From the NCBI GenBank assembly GCA_963818505.1, contig CAWFSJ010000007.1:124001-188000 (forward strand): DNA of 64,000 nucleotides. Reading direction: 5' to 3'. The DNA is from JADKAV01 sp963818505 (GTDB lineage: Bacteria > Actinomycetota > Actinomycetes > S36-B12 > UBA10799). The notes beneath the pieces were generated by a model that did not search any database, was not told the origin of the DNA, and saw only the letters and a program-made list of their open reading frames with translations. Position 1 is the first letter of the stretch, and each line of letters opens with the position of its first letter. This document shows, in pieces, positions 42,260-50,931 of this stretch. The position numbers and the translations under genes were made by a program.

Positions 42260-45241
42260 GTGACGTTCGAGACCGCCACGAAACCAGCGCCCAGCCGAGG
42301 TCCCAAGGGACGCGTTCTGGCGATCACGATCGCCATCCTCGCGGGGCTGCTTGTTCTGTTCCTGATCTTCACGGCGTTCTACACCGACCTGCTGTGGTTC
42401 CGTTCGGTCAACTTCACCTCGGTGTTCACCACGATCATCGGTGTCCGAGGGCTGTTGTTCCTGGTCTTCGGCGCGGTGATGATGCTCATCGTCGGCGCCG
42501 GGATGTACACCGCGTACCGCACCCGGCCGGATTACGATCCCCGGCTTTCGGCGAGCATGGAGGGCTACCGACAGAGCATCGAGCCGATCCGCAAGTGGTT
42601 GCTGATCGGCGTCTCGGGCTTCCTCGGGATCCTCGCGGGACTGTCCGCGATGTCGGAATGGACCCGTTGGCTGCTGTTCCGCAATGGTGGGTCGTTCGGC
42701 AAGCAGGATCCGCAGTTCGGGATGGACGTCGGTTTCTTCGTGTTCAAGTTGCCGTTCTTGCGCTACCTCACCGGCTACGGCTTCATGGCGTTGTTCCTCA
42801 CCCTGATGCTGGTGATTGCCGTGCACTACCTGTACGGGGGTTTCCGGGTCCAGAACGGGCTGCAGGCCACCGAAGCCGCCCAGATCCAGATCTCCTTGCT
42901 GCTCGGTCTGATCTGCTTGCTCAAGGCCGTCGCCTACTGGTTGGACCGGTTCGCCCTGTCGCTGAAACAAGAGGACTTCGTCGAAGGGTTCACCGGTCTG
43001 CGCTACCGGGATGTGGAGGCGGTCCTACCGGCCAAGACGATCTTGGCCTTCATCGCCCTGGTCTGCGCTGCACTGTTCTTCCTGAACATCTTCCGCCGGA
43101 CATGGACCCTGCCGCTCGTGGGTCTTGGCCTGTTGGCTGTCAGCGCGCTGATCATCGGGGGGATCTACCCCGCGGTCGTGCAGCAGTTCCAGGTGCGGCC
43201 CAACGAGCCGGGCAAGGAAGCCCCGTTCATCAGCCGCAACATCCAAGCCACCCGAGATGCCTACAACCTGTCGAATGTGCAGAGTTCGGAGTACTCGGCT
43301 GTTGGCCAGCCCGATGCGGCGTCGCTGGAAGCCGACCGGGGGACACTGGAGAACATCCGCGTGCTCGACCCCGCGATCGTCTCGCCGACGTTTCGCCAGT
43401 TGCAGCAGATCCGTACGTTCTACTCCTTCCCCGACACTCTTGACGTCGACCGGTACCAACTGCCCAACGGTCGCAGTGGCGCGATCGTGAGCACGCGCGA
43501 AGTCGATCTCGCCGCGGTCCCGGCCGCTCAGCGCAACTGGGCCAACGACACCCTGGTGTACACCCACGGCTACGGGCTGGTCGCGGCCTATGACAACCGC
43601 GCCAACACCGAGGGTGAGCCCGAGTTCTTCGCCGAGGACATCCCGCCGACCGGGGAGTTGGAGATCGCGCAACCCCGGGTCTACTTCGGTGAGAAGTCCC
43701 CGCCGTATTCGATCGTGGGCGGGCCCGGCGGACCGCGTGAGTTGGACTACCCCGATGACACCAGTCCCACAGGTCAGCGCAACAACACCTATGAGGGCAC
43801 CGGCGGGGTCGATGTCGGCTCCCCACTCAACAGGGTGATGTTCGCTGCGAAGTTCTCCGAGCCCAACATCTTGTTGTCCAGCCTGATCGGCCCGGAGTCG
43901 AAGATTCTTTACGACCGGGATCCGTTGACGCGGGTCAAGAGCGTTGCGCCCTGGATGCGCGTGGACTCCGACCCCTACCCAGCGGTCGTCAACGACCGGA
44001 TCGTCTGGCTGGTCGATGGCTACACGACCTCCGACTCCTACCCTTACTCAGCGCAGTTGCGATGGTCTGATGCCATCAGTGACTCGCTGACGGTGCGACG
44101 CCAGGTCAATGTCGAACAGGACTACGTCAACTACGTGCGCAACAGTGTGAAGGCCGTGGTCGACGCCTACGACGGCACGGTGACCCTTTACGCGTGGGAT
44201 TCCTCCGACCCGATCCTGCAGGCTTGGCAGAAGTCGTTCCCGGGCACCCTCAAGCCCGCCAGCGAGATGCCGGCCGAACTCCAGGCGCACGTGCGTTACC
44301 CCGAGGACATCTTCAAGGCGCAGCGCACGGTCTACAGCCGCTACCACGTCACCGACCCGGCGTCCTTCTACTCCGGTCAGGACTTCTGGTACATCCCGAC
44401 GGACCCGACCCAGCAGGCCGCGGGCAAACCGCAGCCTCCGTACTACCTGACGCTGCGGATGCCCGACCAGGTCTCCCAGGAGTTCGCACTGACGACCACG
44501 TTCTCGCCAGTCAGACGCCAGACGCTGGCAGCTTTCATGAGCGCCAGTTCGGAACCAGGTCCTGGGTACGGCAAGTTACGGGTGCTGCAGTTACCCCGCA
44601 ACAGTGTGGTGCCCGGCCCGCTACAGGTGCAGAACACCTTCGAGTCCGACCCTGATGTGGCCACGGAACTGTCCTTGTTGCGCCGGGGTGGCTCGGAGGT
44701 TGAACTGGGTAACCTGCTGTCCTTGCCCGTCGCGGGGGGTTTCTTGTATGTCGAGCCGGTCTATGTGAGGGCAAGCCAGGACGGTTATCCGTTGCTGCGC
44801 CGAGTGCTCGTCTCGTTCGGCACGCAGGTCGCGTTCGAGCGCAACCTGTCCGAGGCCTTGGCCAAGGTCCTGGGGACCTCGGTGGAGGGCGAGCAGGAGC
44901 AGAACAAGGGCGACAAGAACCAGACAACGCCCGAACAGCGATTGTCGAAGGCGCTGCTCGATGCTGACGCTGCGCTCAAGGCCTCGGAGGAGGCATTGCA
45001 GGCTGGTGACTTCGCGGCCTACGGCAAGGCGCAGGATGCGCTCGAGGACGCGATCAATCGCGCGATCGAGGCTCAGCGCGAACTCGCGCGCACCGACGAG
45101 AACGTCGAACCATTGCCCGAGGTGACGCCCGCGCCCGAGGACGGCGCCACCCCGGAGGTCTCGCCGAGCCCGCTGGACGCGGGGACACCGGTGCCATTGG
45201 AACTGGACACCGCGGCCCCAGTTGAACCGCCTGCTGCTTGA
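42260..45241 (+). CDS. UPF0182 family giant membrane protein
   Basis: The 993-residue protein has seven membrane helices in the first 330 residues (with YTDLLWFRSVNFTSVF and FGKQDPQFGMDVGFFVF, typical of UPF0182), then a large soluble outer domain (NIQATRDAYNL, GQDFWYIPTDPT) and an acidic, Pro/Ala-rich tail after a short coiled coil. Length and order fit the mycobacterial homologue (Rv3193c). Function is unknown. GTG 42260 is the start; the frame runs open upstream to 41942 opposite the PPA1309 gene but that part is not family-like. Confidence 0.94.
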   Translation: MTFETATKPAPSRGPKGRVLAITIAILAGLLVLFLIFTAFYTDLLWFRSVNFTSVFTTIIGVRGLLFLVFGAVMMLIVGAGMYTAYRTRPDYDPRLSASMEGYRQSIEPIRKWLLIGVSGFLGILAGLSAMSEWTRWLLFRNGGSFGKQDPQFGMDVGFFVFKLPFLRYLTGYGFMALFLTLMLVIAVHYLYGGFRVQNGLQATEAAQIQISLLLGLICLLKAVAYWLDRFALSLKQEDFVEGFTGLRYRDVEAVLPAKTILAFIALVCAALFFLNIFRRTWTLPLVGLGLLAVSALIIGGIYPAVVQQFQVRPNEPGKEAPFISRNIQATRDAYNLSNVQSSEYSAVGQPDAASLEADRGTLENIRVLDPAIVSPTFRQLQQIRTFYSFPDTLDVDRYQLPNGRSGAIVSTREVDLAAVPAAQRNWANDTLVYTHGYGLVAAYDNRANTEGEPEFFAEDIPPTGELEIAQPRVYFGEKSPPYSIVGGPGGPRELDYPDDTSPTGQRNNTYEGTGGVDVGSPLNRVMFAAKFSEPNILLSSLIGPESKILYDRDPLTRVKSVAPWMRVDSDPYPAVVNDRIVWLVDGYTTSDSYPYSAQLRWSDAISDSLTVRRQVNVEQDYVNYVRNSVKAVVDAYDGTVTLYAWDSSDPILQAWQKSFPGTLKPASEMPAELQAHVRYPEDIFKAQRTVYSRYHVTDPASFYSGQDFWYIPTDPTQQAAGKPQPPYYLTLRMPDQVSQEFALTTTFSPVRRQTLAAFMSASSEPGPGYGKLRVLQLPRNSVVPGPLQVQNTFESDPDVATELSLLRRGGSEVELGNLLSLPVAGGFLYVEPVYVRASQDGYPLLRRVLVSFGTQVAFERNLSEALAKVLGTSVEGEQEQNKGDKNQTTPEQRLSKALLDADAALKASEEALQAGDFAAYGKAQDALEDAINRAIEAQRELARTDENVEPLPEVTPAPEDGATPEVSPSPLDAGTPVPLELDTAAPVEPPAA

Positions 45242-45266
45242 CGACGCTGTCGCGCCCAGTGCGGAA

Positions 45267-45284
45267 TAGTTGTAGCCTCAACTA
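45267..45284. promoter_or_regulatory. Candidate operator upstream of pirin
   Basis: TAGTTG (45267-45272) and CAACTA (45279-45284) form an inverted repeat with a 6-base spacer, 28 bases before the pirin start. The form TAGTTG-n6-CAACTA resembles sites of MarR-type regulators that often control pirin genes. No such regulator gene is in the window. Confidence 0.4.
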
Positions 45285-45311
45285 GGTTGCACCTGGTGTA
45301 AGGAGGCCCCA

Positions 45312-46274
45312 ATGCCCGCTATCACTGTCGACGACGTCACCATCCTTCCCCGGATCGGTGCCGTTGCCTCTCGGCCACGCGAGGTGACGTCCATCACGAC
45401 GGCTCCACGAGGGTTCGAAGGCGAGGGCTTCCCGGTCCATCGAGCCTTCGCCGGCGTGCCGCTGGAGTGGCTCGACCCGTTCATCCACATGGACCAGATG
45501 GGTGAGGTTGAGTACGGTGCCGGTGAGCCGAAGGGCACGCCCTGGCATCCGCATCGTGGCTTCGAGACCGTCACGTACATCATGGACGGCACGTTTGAGC
45601 ACGCGGACTCGCAGGGCGGCGGCGGCTTGATCACCAATGGGGACACCCAGTGGATGACGGCCGGATCGGGCTTGCTGCACATCGAGCGACCCCCGGAGGA
45701 CCTCGTGGCCTCGGGCGGGCTCTTCCACGGTGTTCAGCTGTGGGTGAATCTCCCGCGGGCACAGAAGATGGCGGCTCCGAAGTACCAGGACCTGCGAGCC
45801 AGCACCGTGGGACTTGCCACAACGGCCGACGCGGGCGCATTGATCAGGGTCATCGCCGGCGAACTCGGCGGCATCAGCGGTCCCGGCATCACGACCTCGC
45901 CCATCACGATGGCCCATGTTTCGGTGTCGAAGGGCGCTTCGGTGCGTCTGCCGTGGCGGGCCGACTTCAATGCACTGCTGTATGTCTTGGCGGGTCGCGG
46001 GCATGTCAATGGAACGCCCATCCACGACGGGCAGTTGGTGGTTTTCGGCCCCGGTGACGAGATCGCGTTCGGAGCAGACCCTGCGCAGGACTCGCGCACG
46101 AATGACATGGAGGTGCTGCTTCTGGGCGGCGCACCCATCCGCGAGCCAGTGGCATGGGCCGGACCGTTCGTCATGAACACGAAGTCCGAGGTCCTGCAGG
46201 CGTTCGAGGACTTCCAGGCAGGCCGGCTGGGCACCATCCCCGCCCATGAGGGCCTCGGAGGCGAGTCGGGCTGA
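45312..46274 (+). CDS. Pirin family protein
   Basis: The 320-residue bicupin has the pirin signature LDPFIHMDQMG, the metal-binding HPHRGFETV and GTFEHADSQGG, and a pirin C-terminal cupin. Pirins can dioxygenate quercetin-like compounds or act as redox sensors. ATG 45312 has an AAGGAGG site. The candidate operator at 45267-45284 suggests regulation by small molecules or oxidants. A palindromic repeat lies 48 bases after its stop. Confidence 0.92.
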   Translation: MPAITVDDVTILPRIGAVASRPREVTSITTAPRGFEGEGFPVHRAFAGVPLEWLDPFIHMDQMGEVEYGAGEPKGTPWHPHRGFETVTYIMDGTFEHADSQGGGGLITNGDTQWMTAGSGLLHIERPPEDLVASGGLFHGVQLWVNLPRAQKMAAPKYQDLRASTVGLATTADAGALIRVIAGELGGISGPGITTSPITMAHVSVSKGASVRLPWRADFNALLYVLAGRGHVNGTPIHDGQLVVFGPGDEIAFGADPAQDSRTNDMEVLLLGGAPIREPVAWAGPFVMNTKSEVLQAFEDFQAGRLGTIPAHEGLGGESG

Positions 46275-46321
46275 GGGCTGGACCGCCCCTGGACTAGCGG
46301 TTTTCGGACATCGCCCCGGTT

Positions 46322-46390
46322 GGTTAGAGGTTGTGCTGTTGGTTAGCGAATCAACGCGTGTTTTCGCTAACCAACAGCACAACCTCTAAC
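46322..46390. repeat. Dispersed palindromic repeat, copy 6 (type A, perfect hairpin)
   Basis: The best copy of the family. After one base, 46323-46350 and 46363-46390 are perfect complements: 28 bp of stem around the 12-base loop TCAACGCGTGTT. It lies between the convergent pirin and SDR genes. A transcript would form a very stable hairpin from either strand. Confidence 0.95.
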
Positions 46391-46431
46391 GCGGGCCGCC
46401 GGGCTGGTGGTTGTGAACGCTGGCAGAAGGG

Positions 46432-47274
46432 CTACGGTTTAGCCGCGTGTTCGAGTTTGTCCGCCTCGCGCTTGGCCCAGTTGACCAGTCGGTTGGCGTG
46501 CTTCTCCAAGTAGGACGGCAGCAGGCGCTGGATCCACCAGGCCAGGCGCGCGCGGCGGGGAGTCACGATCAACGATGAGTTCGCCGCGATGCCGGCGACC
46601 AGGTCTGCGGCGAGGTCGTCGACGGGGTAGATCACGCCCGCGGCTTTGGTCAGCAGGTCGCGGGCTGAGACGCCCTCAGTCGGCGCCAGGTCCTCGGGGC
46701 CGGTGCTGTCCAGGATGGGGGTCTCGATGGGCCCCGGGCACAGGGCCGTCACCCGGACCCCATGCATCGCCGCCTCCGGCCGCAGACTCAAACTCAGGCC
46801 TACGACGGCGTGCTTGGTCATCGCGTACGGCGCGAGCATCGGGCTGGGGACCAGACCGGCCAGTGACGCGGTGTTCACGATATGGCCGTCACCTTGGCGG
46901 ATCATGTGCGGGTAGGCCGCCCTGATGCCGTTGACAACGCCCATGATGTTGACGTCGACGATTCGCTGCCAATGCTCGATCGTGAGGTCCTCGATCGGGC
47001 CTCCGACACCGATACCCGCGTTGTTGAAGATCAGGTCGATGCGGCCGTGATCAGCGACAACGCGGTCGACCAGCGCTGCGAACGCCGGGCCGTTCCTGAC
47101 GTCGAGGGACGCGGACTCAGCCTTGCCTCCCGAAGCGACGATCTGGGCGGCCACCGTGTCGGCTGCTTCGACGTTGATGTCGGCGAGGATCACGGTGTCG
47201 CCGTTCTGCGCCATGAGGGTTCCGGTCGCGGCGCCGATGCCGGAGCCACCTCCGGTGATGAGTGCGATTGCCAT
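46432..47274 (-). CDS. Short-chain dehydrogenase/reductase
   Basis: The 280-residue classical SDR has the cofactor motif GGGSGIGAATG (8-18), the NNAGIG motif, catalytic Ser in NTASLAG and the YxxxK pair in YAMTKHAV. The acidic residue after beta-2 (LADIN) suggests NAD(H) preference. Substrate unknown. It is divergent from a methyltransferase with an inverted repeat between them. Confidence 0.92.
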   Translation of the reverse strand: MAIALITGGGSGIGAATGTLMAQNGDTVILADINVEAADTVAAQIVASGGKAESASLDVRNGPAFAALVDRVVADHGRIDLIFNNAGIGVGGPIEDLTIEHWQRIVDVNIMGVVNGIRAAYPHMIRQGDGHIVNTASLAGLVPSPMLAPYAMTKHAVVGLSLSLRPEAAMHGVRVTALCPGPIETPILDSTGPEDLAPTEGVSARDLLTKAAGVIYPVDDLAADLVAGIAANSSLIVTPRRARLAWWIQRLLPSYLEKHANRLVNWAKREADKLEHAAKP

Positions 47275-47281
47275 GGATACA

Positions 47282-47303
47282 ACCTACGGCCACGACCGTA
47301 GGT
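47282..47303. promoter_or_regulatory. Candidate operator between SDR and methyltransferase genes
   Basis: ACCTACGG (47282-47289) and CCGTAGGT (47296-47303) are a perfect 8-bp inverted repeat with a 6-base spacer, 8 bases upstream of the SDR start and 27 bases before the methyltransferase start. It suits a dimeric repressor acting on both genes; no regulator is adjacent. Confidence 0.42.
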
Positions 47304-47329
47304 CAGGGGCGAAGTCTTAGCCTTGGCCC

Positions 47330-48148
47330 ATGGACTCCTACGAGGTGAACCGCCTCAATTGGGATGAGCGGGCACCCTTGCACGCGGCATCGCAGGAGTA
47401 CGGGCTGCAGCGCTTCCGCGACGATTCGGCCCACCTCAGCGACGTGGTGGCCTTCGATGTCCCGCGGCTCGGGGACATCAGTGGTCTCACGGGCGTGCAC
47501 CTGCAGTGCCACATCGGCACAGATACGGTCTCGCTGGCCCGGCTCGGCGCGAGGATGACGGGTCTGGACTTTTCGGCACCGGCGCTCGAAGTGGCACGGG
47601 GTCTGGCTGCGGACATCGGGGTCGAGGCAGACTTCGTCCAGGCGCTCGTCTACGACGCACCCGAGGTGCTGGGCCGGCAGAGGTTCGACTTCGTCTACAC
47701 CGGTATCGGGGCGCTGTGCTGGCTGCCCGACATGAACCGCTGGGCGCAAGTCGTCGCCGATCTGCTCGTGCCGGGCGGGCGGTTGTTCCTGCGCGAGGGC
47801 CACCCCATGTTCTGGACGCTGGACTACGTCACCGAAGACAAGCTGGTCATCGAATACCCATACTTCACGACTGAGACCCCGATCGTGGAGTCCGAGGACG
47901 AGACATACGTGCCCACGGACTCCCCTCTGGTCAACAGCACCACCCACAGCTGGAACCATGGGCTCGGCCAGATCGTCACCGCATTACTGGACCACGGGAT
48001 GCGCCTCACCCAACTGGTCGAACACGACAGCGTCCCGTGGAACCCGATGCCGGCGCACATGGTCAAGCGCGGGCCGGAGTGGGTGCTGGGCGAGCGGCCT
48101 GAGCGCCTGCCGTTGACCTACACCTTGCAGGCCGTCAAGGAAGCCTGA
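47330..48148 (+). CDS. SAM-dependent methyltransferase
   Basis: The 272-residue class I methyltransferase has motif I as LQCHIGTDTVSLA, the acidic ribose-binding residue in GLDFS, and FVYTGIGALCWLPD at motif IV. These features match a common actinobacterial group annotated as class I SAM-dependent methyltransferases, substrate unknown. The CH in place of the Gly-rich loop is usual in this group. Confidence 0.88.
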   Translation: MDSYEVNRLNWDERAPLHAASQEYGLQRFRDDSAHLSDVVAFDVPRLGDISGLTGVHLQCHIGTDTVSLARLGARMTGLDFSAPALEVARGLAADIGVEADFVQALVYDAPEVLGRQRFDFVYTGIGALCWLPDMNRWAQVVADLLVPGGRLFLREGHPMFWTLDYVTEDKLVIEYPYFTTETPIVESEDETYVPTDSPLVNSTTHSWNHGLGQIVTALLDHGMRLTQLVEHDSVPWNPMPAHMVKRGPEWVLGERPERLPLTYTLQAVKEA

Positions 48149-48153
48149 GCCGC

Positions 48154-48465
48154 TCAGTCCAGCTCGAAGTCGGCGCGCCTGTCCGACGGCACCAATTCGA
48201 TGTCCTCGGGGTGCTTGCGCAGGTAGGCCTGCACATAGGGGCATAGCGGGATCAACGCTTCGTCGTGTGACCGCAGGTCTGCCAGCGCGCCGGCGACAAG
48301 TCGTGCCGCCAGCCCGCGTCCTGAGTAGTCCTCCGAGACGAAGGTGTGTACGAAGGTGATCACTTCCTCGTTCTGCCGATACGTGATGTGCCCGACCTGC
48401 TCACCCTCCAGCAGGAGTTTGAAGCGGCGCTCACCGTGCTCACGCAAGACGCTGGTCTCATCCAT
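48154..48465 (-). CDS. GNAT N-acetyltransferase (YjdJ type)
   Basis: The 103-residue protein is a short GNAT enzyme with the acetyl-CoA loop SGRGLAARLVAGAL and the conserved C-terminal CPYVQAYLRKHPE, typical of the compact YjdJ/COG2388 family. The acceptor is not known. It is convergent with the methyltransferase. Confidence 0.88.
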   Translation of the reverse strand: MDETSVLREHGERRFKLLLEGEQVGHITYRQNEEVITFVHTFVSEDYSGRGLAARLVAGALADLRSHDEALIPLCPYVQAYLRKHPEDIELVPSDRRADFELD

Positions 48466-48483
48466 GGACCCATCCTTGCAAAA

Positions 48484-49785
48484 TCAGTGCCCGGCGCGAC
48501 CACGGCCAGGTGCGGGCTCCACCGAATCCTCACCCTCGATGGGTGCGTGCGTGCGCGTGACCCAAGCCCCGTACATCGACGAAAGCGGAGCGGCGCTGAT
48601 CCCGTGCGCGAAGACGCTGATCAGCACAGTCAGTCCAATCACCGCTGCAAGGGACTGCATTACTGGTGAGTCCGGTCCCAGTTCCTCGAGGGCCAGCAGT
48701 GCGAAGACGACCGTTGCCAGGCCCCGGGGGCCGAACCAGCCGATGAAGGTGACCGTCGGCCATCTGAACCCGCTGCCGATCAGCGCCAGGAACACCGGCA
48801 CCATCCTCAGTGCGGTCAGCACGAGCAGTGCCATAAGCAACCATCGCCACTGGATCCCCTCCTCGAACACTGCAAGGACGAGCCCGCCGGCGAAGAACCA
48901 GACCACGAATCCGAGCAGATCCGAGGAGACCTCCAGCAACTGTGAGGTCTCCTCCTCGGCCTGCAGCGTCGTGCTGGCGGCACCGAACACGAGCCCTGCG
49001 ACGAAGGCGGCGATGAAGACGTTGGCCCCGATCACGTCGGCCACGCCGAAGACGAACAGGGGCAGAACCAGAGTCGCGATCGACCTGCCCCGACGACCAC
49101 TCCACCGTTGTTCGCGTGAGCGATCCATCAGCCACGCGCTGGCCAGGGACACGACCAGGGCAACGACCAGTGCGAGGACCACCGGCACCAGTCCGACCTG
49201 AAGGATCCCGGGCTGGTCGACACCCTCTTCGGCGGCAAGTGCTGCCAGTGCCATGAGCACCACCGGTGTGGCCAGACCATCGTTGAGCCCCGACTCGACG
49301 TTGAGACCGCGGCGAACCCGCACTGGCACTTTGGGGTTCATAATCGTCGGCGCGCCAAGCCCTGCGTCCGTGGGCGTGACGGCTCCGGCCAGAAGCCACG
49401 CGCCGGCGACCCCGAGGGTCGGGATCAGTTCGCGGGTGACCAAGAAGGTCGCCACCAGGGCTAACGGGAACCCGATGAGAAGCAGTCGAAGCGAGATGCC
49501 CGGGTCTTCGCGCAGGCGCGAGAGTTTCACGGTCGAGGCGTCGTGGAACAGGACAATGACCAGCGTCAACTCCGCAATGATGTGGACCACGGCGGTGTCG
49601 ATGTCGAGGGCCGCGACAGAGAAGATGATCATGCCGGCCAGCACGCTGAGCATCGGCATCGTGATGTTGAGAGCGTTCAGGCGTTTGCCGCCCAAGGCGT
49701 ACAGCAGGGCCAGGCCTGCCATCACTGCGAGAGCTGGTGCCACGGACGCGAGTCTACGACGCCGGTGGGGCGCCTGAGCGATCAT
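48484..49785 (-). CDS. CPA1-type cation:proton antiporter
   Basis: The 433-residue protein has about twelve membrane helices. ELTLVIVLFHDAS, TPTDAGLGAPTIM and GLNVESGLNDGLATP are the usual NhaP/CPA1 motifs, with the ND pair needed for Na+/H+ exchange. The short C-terminus has no RCK (TrkA) domain. Likely role: Na+ or K+ extrusion and pH control. ATG 49785 is the only start that keeps the first helix complete. Confidence 0.9.
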   Translation of the reverse strand: MIAQAPHRRRRLASVAPALAVMAGLALLYALGGKRLNALNITMPMLSVLAGMIIFSVAALDIDTAVVHIIAELTLVIVLFHDASTVKLSRLREDPGISLRLLLIGFPLALVATFLVTRELIPTLGVAGAWLLAGAVTPTDAGLGAPTIMNPKVPVRVRRGLNVESGLNDGLATPVVLMALAALAAEEGVDQPGILQVGLVPVVLALVVALVVSLASAWLMDRSREQRWSGRRGRSIATLVLPLFVFGVADVIGANVFIAAFVAGLVFGAASTTLQAEEETSQLLEVSSDLLGFVVWFFAGGLVLAVFEEGIQWRWLLMALLVLTALRMVPVFLALIGSGFRWPTVTFIGWFGPRGLATVVFALLALEELGPDSPVMQSLAAVIGLTVLISVFAHGISAAPLSSMYGAWVTRTHAPIEGEDSVEPAPGRGRAGH

Positions 49786-49847
49786 GAGGGCGCACGCAGC
49801 CTGTCATGTCGACCCGTTGTCCTTCACAGGCATTACCCTTGGGCCTT

Positions 49848-50318
49848 GTGCGCTGGATCGTGGCGGTCGTCTTCGGGTTAGGTCTGTTGTCGGGATGTGG
49901 CACGGGGTCCTTCAGCAACGCCGTCTCGGTGTCGGTGACCTCCCCCCAGCAGGTCAGCGTCTTCGACCCACAAGTTGGCGACAGCGCCGAGTGGGCCGAG
50001 AAGACCATGGGTGAAGCAGCACCTGGCGCGCCGTACACCACCGAGGTCCCCGCTCTGGCCACCAAGTTCTTCTTCGACAGCAGCCCCCCGCCCTCCCTGA
50101 ACCTGGCTGTCTACCTGCCCGACGTCACGCAGGACGGATGGTTCTCCATCAACGTGCCAGCTGTCACCCCGGGCACAGGGGCCTTCGATGCGCCTTTCGT
50201 GAAGTGGTACTCGGCCACTCCCGATGCCCAGACACCGCAGTCCCAGCCGATGGAGCTGGAGATCGTGGCCGGGCCCAACGGATGGCTGGTAAATGTCCGC
50301 CTCACGGGGTCCACGTGA
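49848..50318 (+). CDS. Hypothetical lipoprotein
   Basis: From GTG 49848 the 156-residue product has a lipoprotein signal (MRWIVAVVFGLGLLSGC) and a small beta-rich domain without recognisable family. The frame is open from 49806. Its stop overlaps the GTG of the Rrf2 gene by 4 bases, so the two form an operon, and it may be a cell-surface partner of the redox genes that follow. Confidence 0.65.
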   Translation: MRWIVAVVFGLGLLSGCGTGSFSNAVSVSVTSPQQVSVFDPQVGDSAEWAEKTMGEAAPGAPYTTEVPALATKFFFDSSPPPSLNLAVYLPDVTQDGWFSINVPAVTPGTGAFDAPFVKWYSATPDAQTPQSQPMELEIVAGPNGWLVNVRLTGST

Positions 50319-50737
50319 GGCTGACCGGACGGATCGTCTTCGCGATCCGTGCCGCGGCGGAGCTCGTCGGCCGCGACGAGTACGTTCCTCTGGACGTCAT
50401 CGCGGCGACTCAGGAACTACCCACCGACTATGTGCGCGCTGCGATGTCGGACCTGCGCAGAGCAGGCATCGTGTCCACCAGACGGGGCCGTGTCGGTGGT
50501 TACCGCTTGGCGCGTTCGGCGGACGCGATCACCTTGGCGGACATCATCCGCGCGGTCGACGGACCCTTGACGGTGGTGCAGGGCGAACGCCCGGACAACC
50601 TCGAATACGCCGGGGCTGCCGCCGGGCTCGAGGATGTGTGGTTGGCCGTCCGGCGCGCGGAACGCCGCATCCTTGAGTCGGTCACACTCGAGCACCTGAG
50701 TAGCGGCGAGCTCCCGCCGGAGGTGCGGGAGTCTTAG
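50315..50737 (+). CDS. Rrf2 family transcriptional regulator without Fe-S cysteines
   Basis: The 140-residue protein has the Rrf2 winged helix (FAIRAAAEL, LPTDYVRAAMSDLRRAGIVSTRRGRVGGYRLAR, ITLADIIRAVDG). The three cysteines that hold the cluster in IscR/NsrR/RsrR are absent, so it should sense something other than an Fe-S cluster or use another residue set. Its 3' end overlaps the convergent ferredoxin gene by 4 bases. It may control the redox operon facing it (inference). Confidence 0.85.
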   Translation: MRLTGRIVFAIRAAAELVGRDEYVPLDVIAATQELPTDYVRAAMSDLRRAGIVSTRRGRVGGYRLARSADAITLADIIRAVDGPLTVVQGERPDNLEYAGAAAGLEDVWLAVRRAERRILESVTLEHLSSGELPPEVRES

Positions 50738-50931
50738 TGTTTGCGCACGCGCAGGGCGGCCGCGGGACACGTCCACTGAGCAGCGCGGGCGGCGGACTCC
50801 AGGTCGCCCGGGACCCGATCGTCGGAGAGCATCGGGTAGCCCCACTCGTCCAGAGTCACCAACTCCTGTAACGAGGCCGCACAGACCCCGTGGCCGCGGC
50901 AACGGCGCCAATCGATGTGAACGGTGCTCAT
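50734..50931 (-). CDS. Three-cysteine ferredoxin
   Basis: The 65-residue protein has Cys11 and Cys17 in CRGHGVC and Cys55 in TCPAAAL, the layout of single-cluster [3Fe-4S] or [4Fe-4S] ferredoxins that partner actinobacterial oxidoreductases. ATG 50931 overlaps the NuoF-like stop by 4 bases. It is the last gene of the operon and probably carries electrons to or from the NuoF-like protein. Confidence 0.85.
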   Translation of the reverse strand: MSTVHIDWRRCRGHGVCAASLQELVTLDEWGYPMLSDDRVPGDLESAARAAQWTCPAAALRVRKH

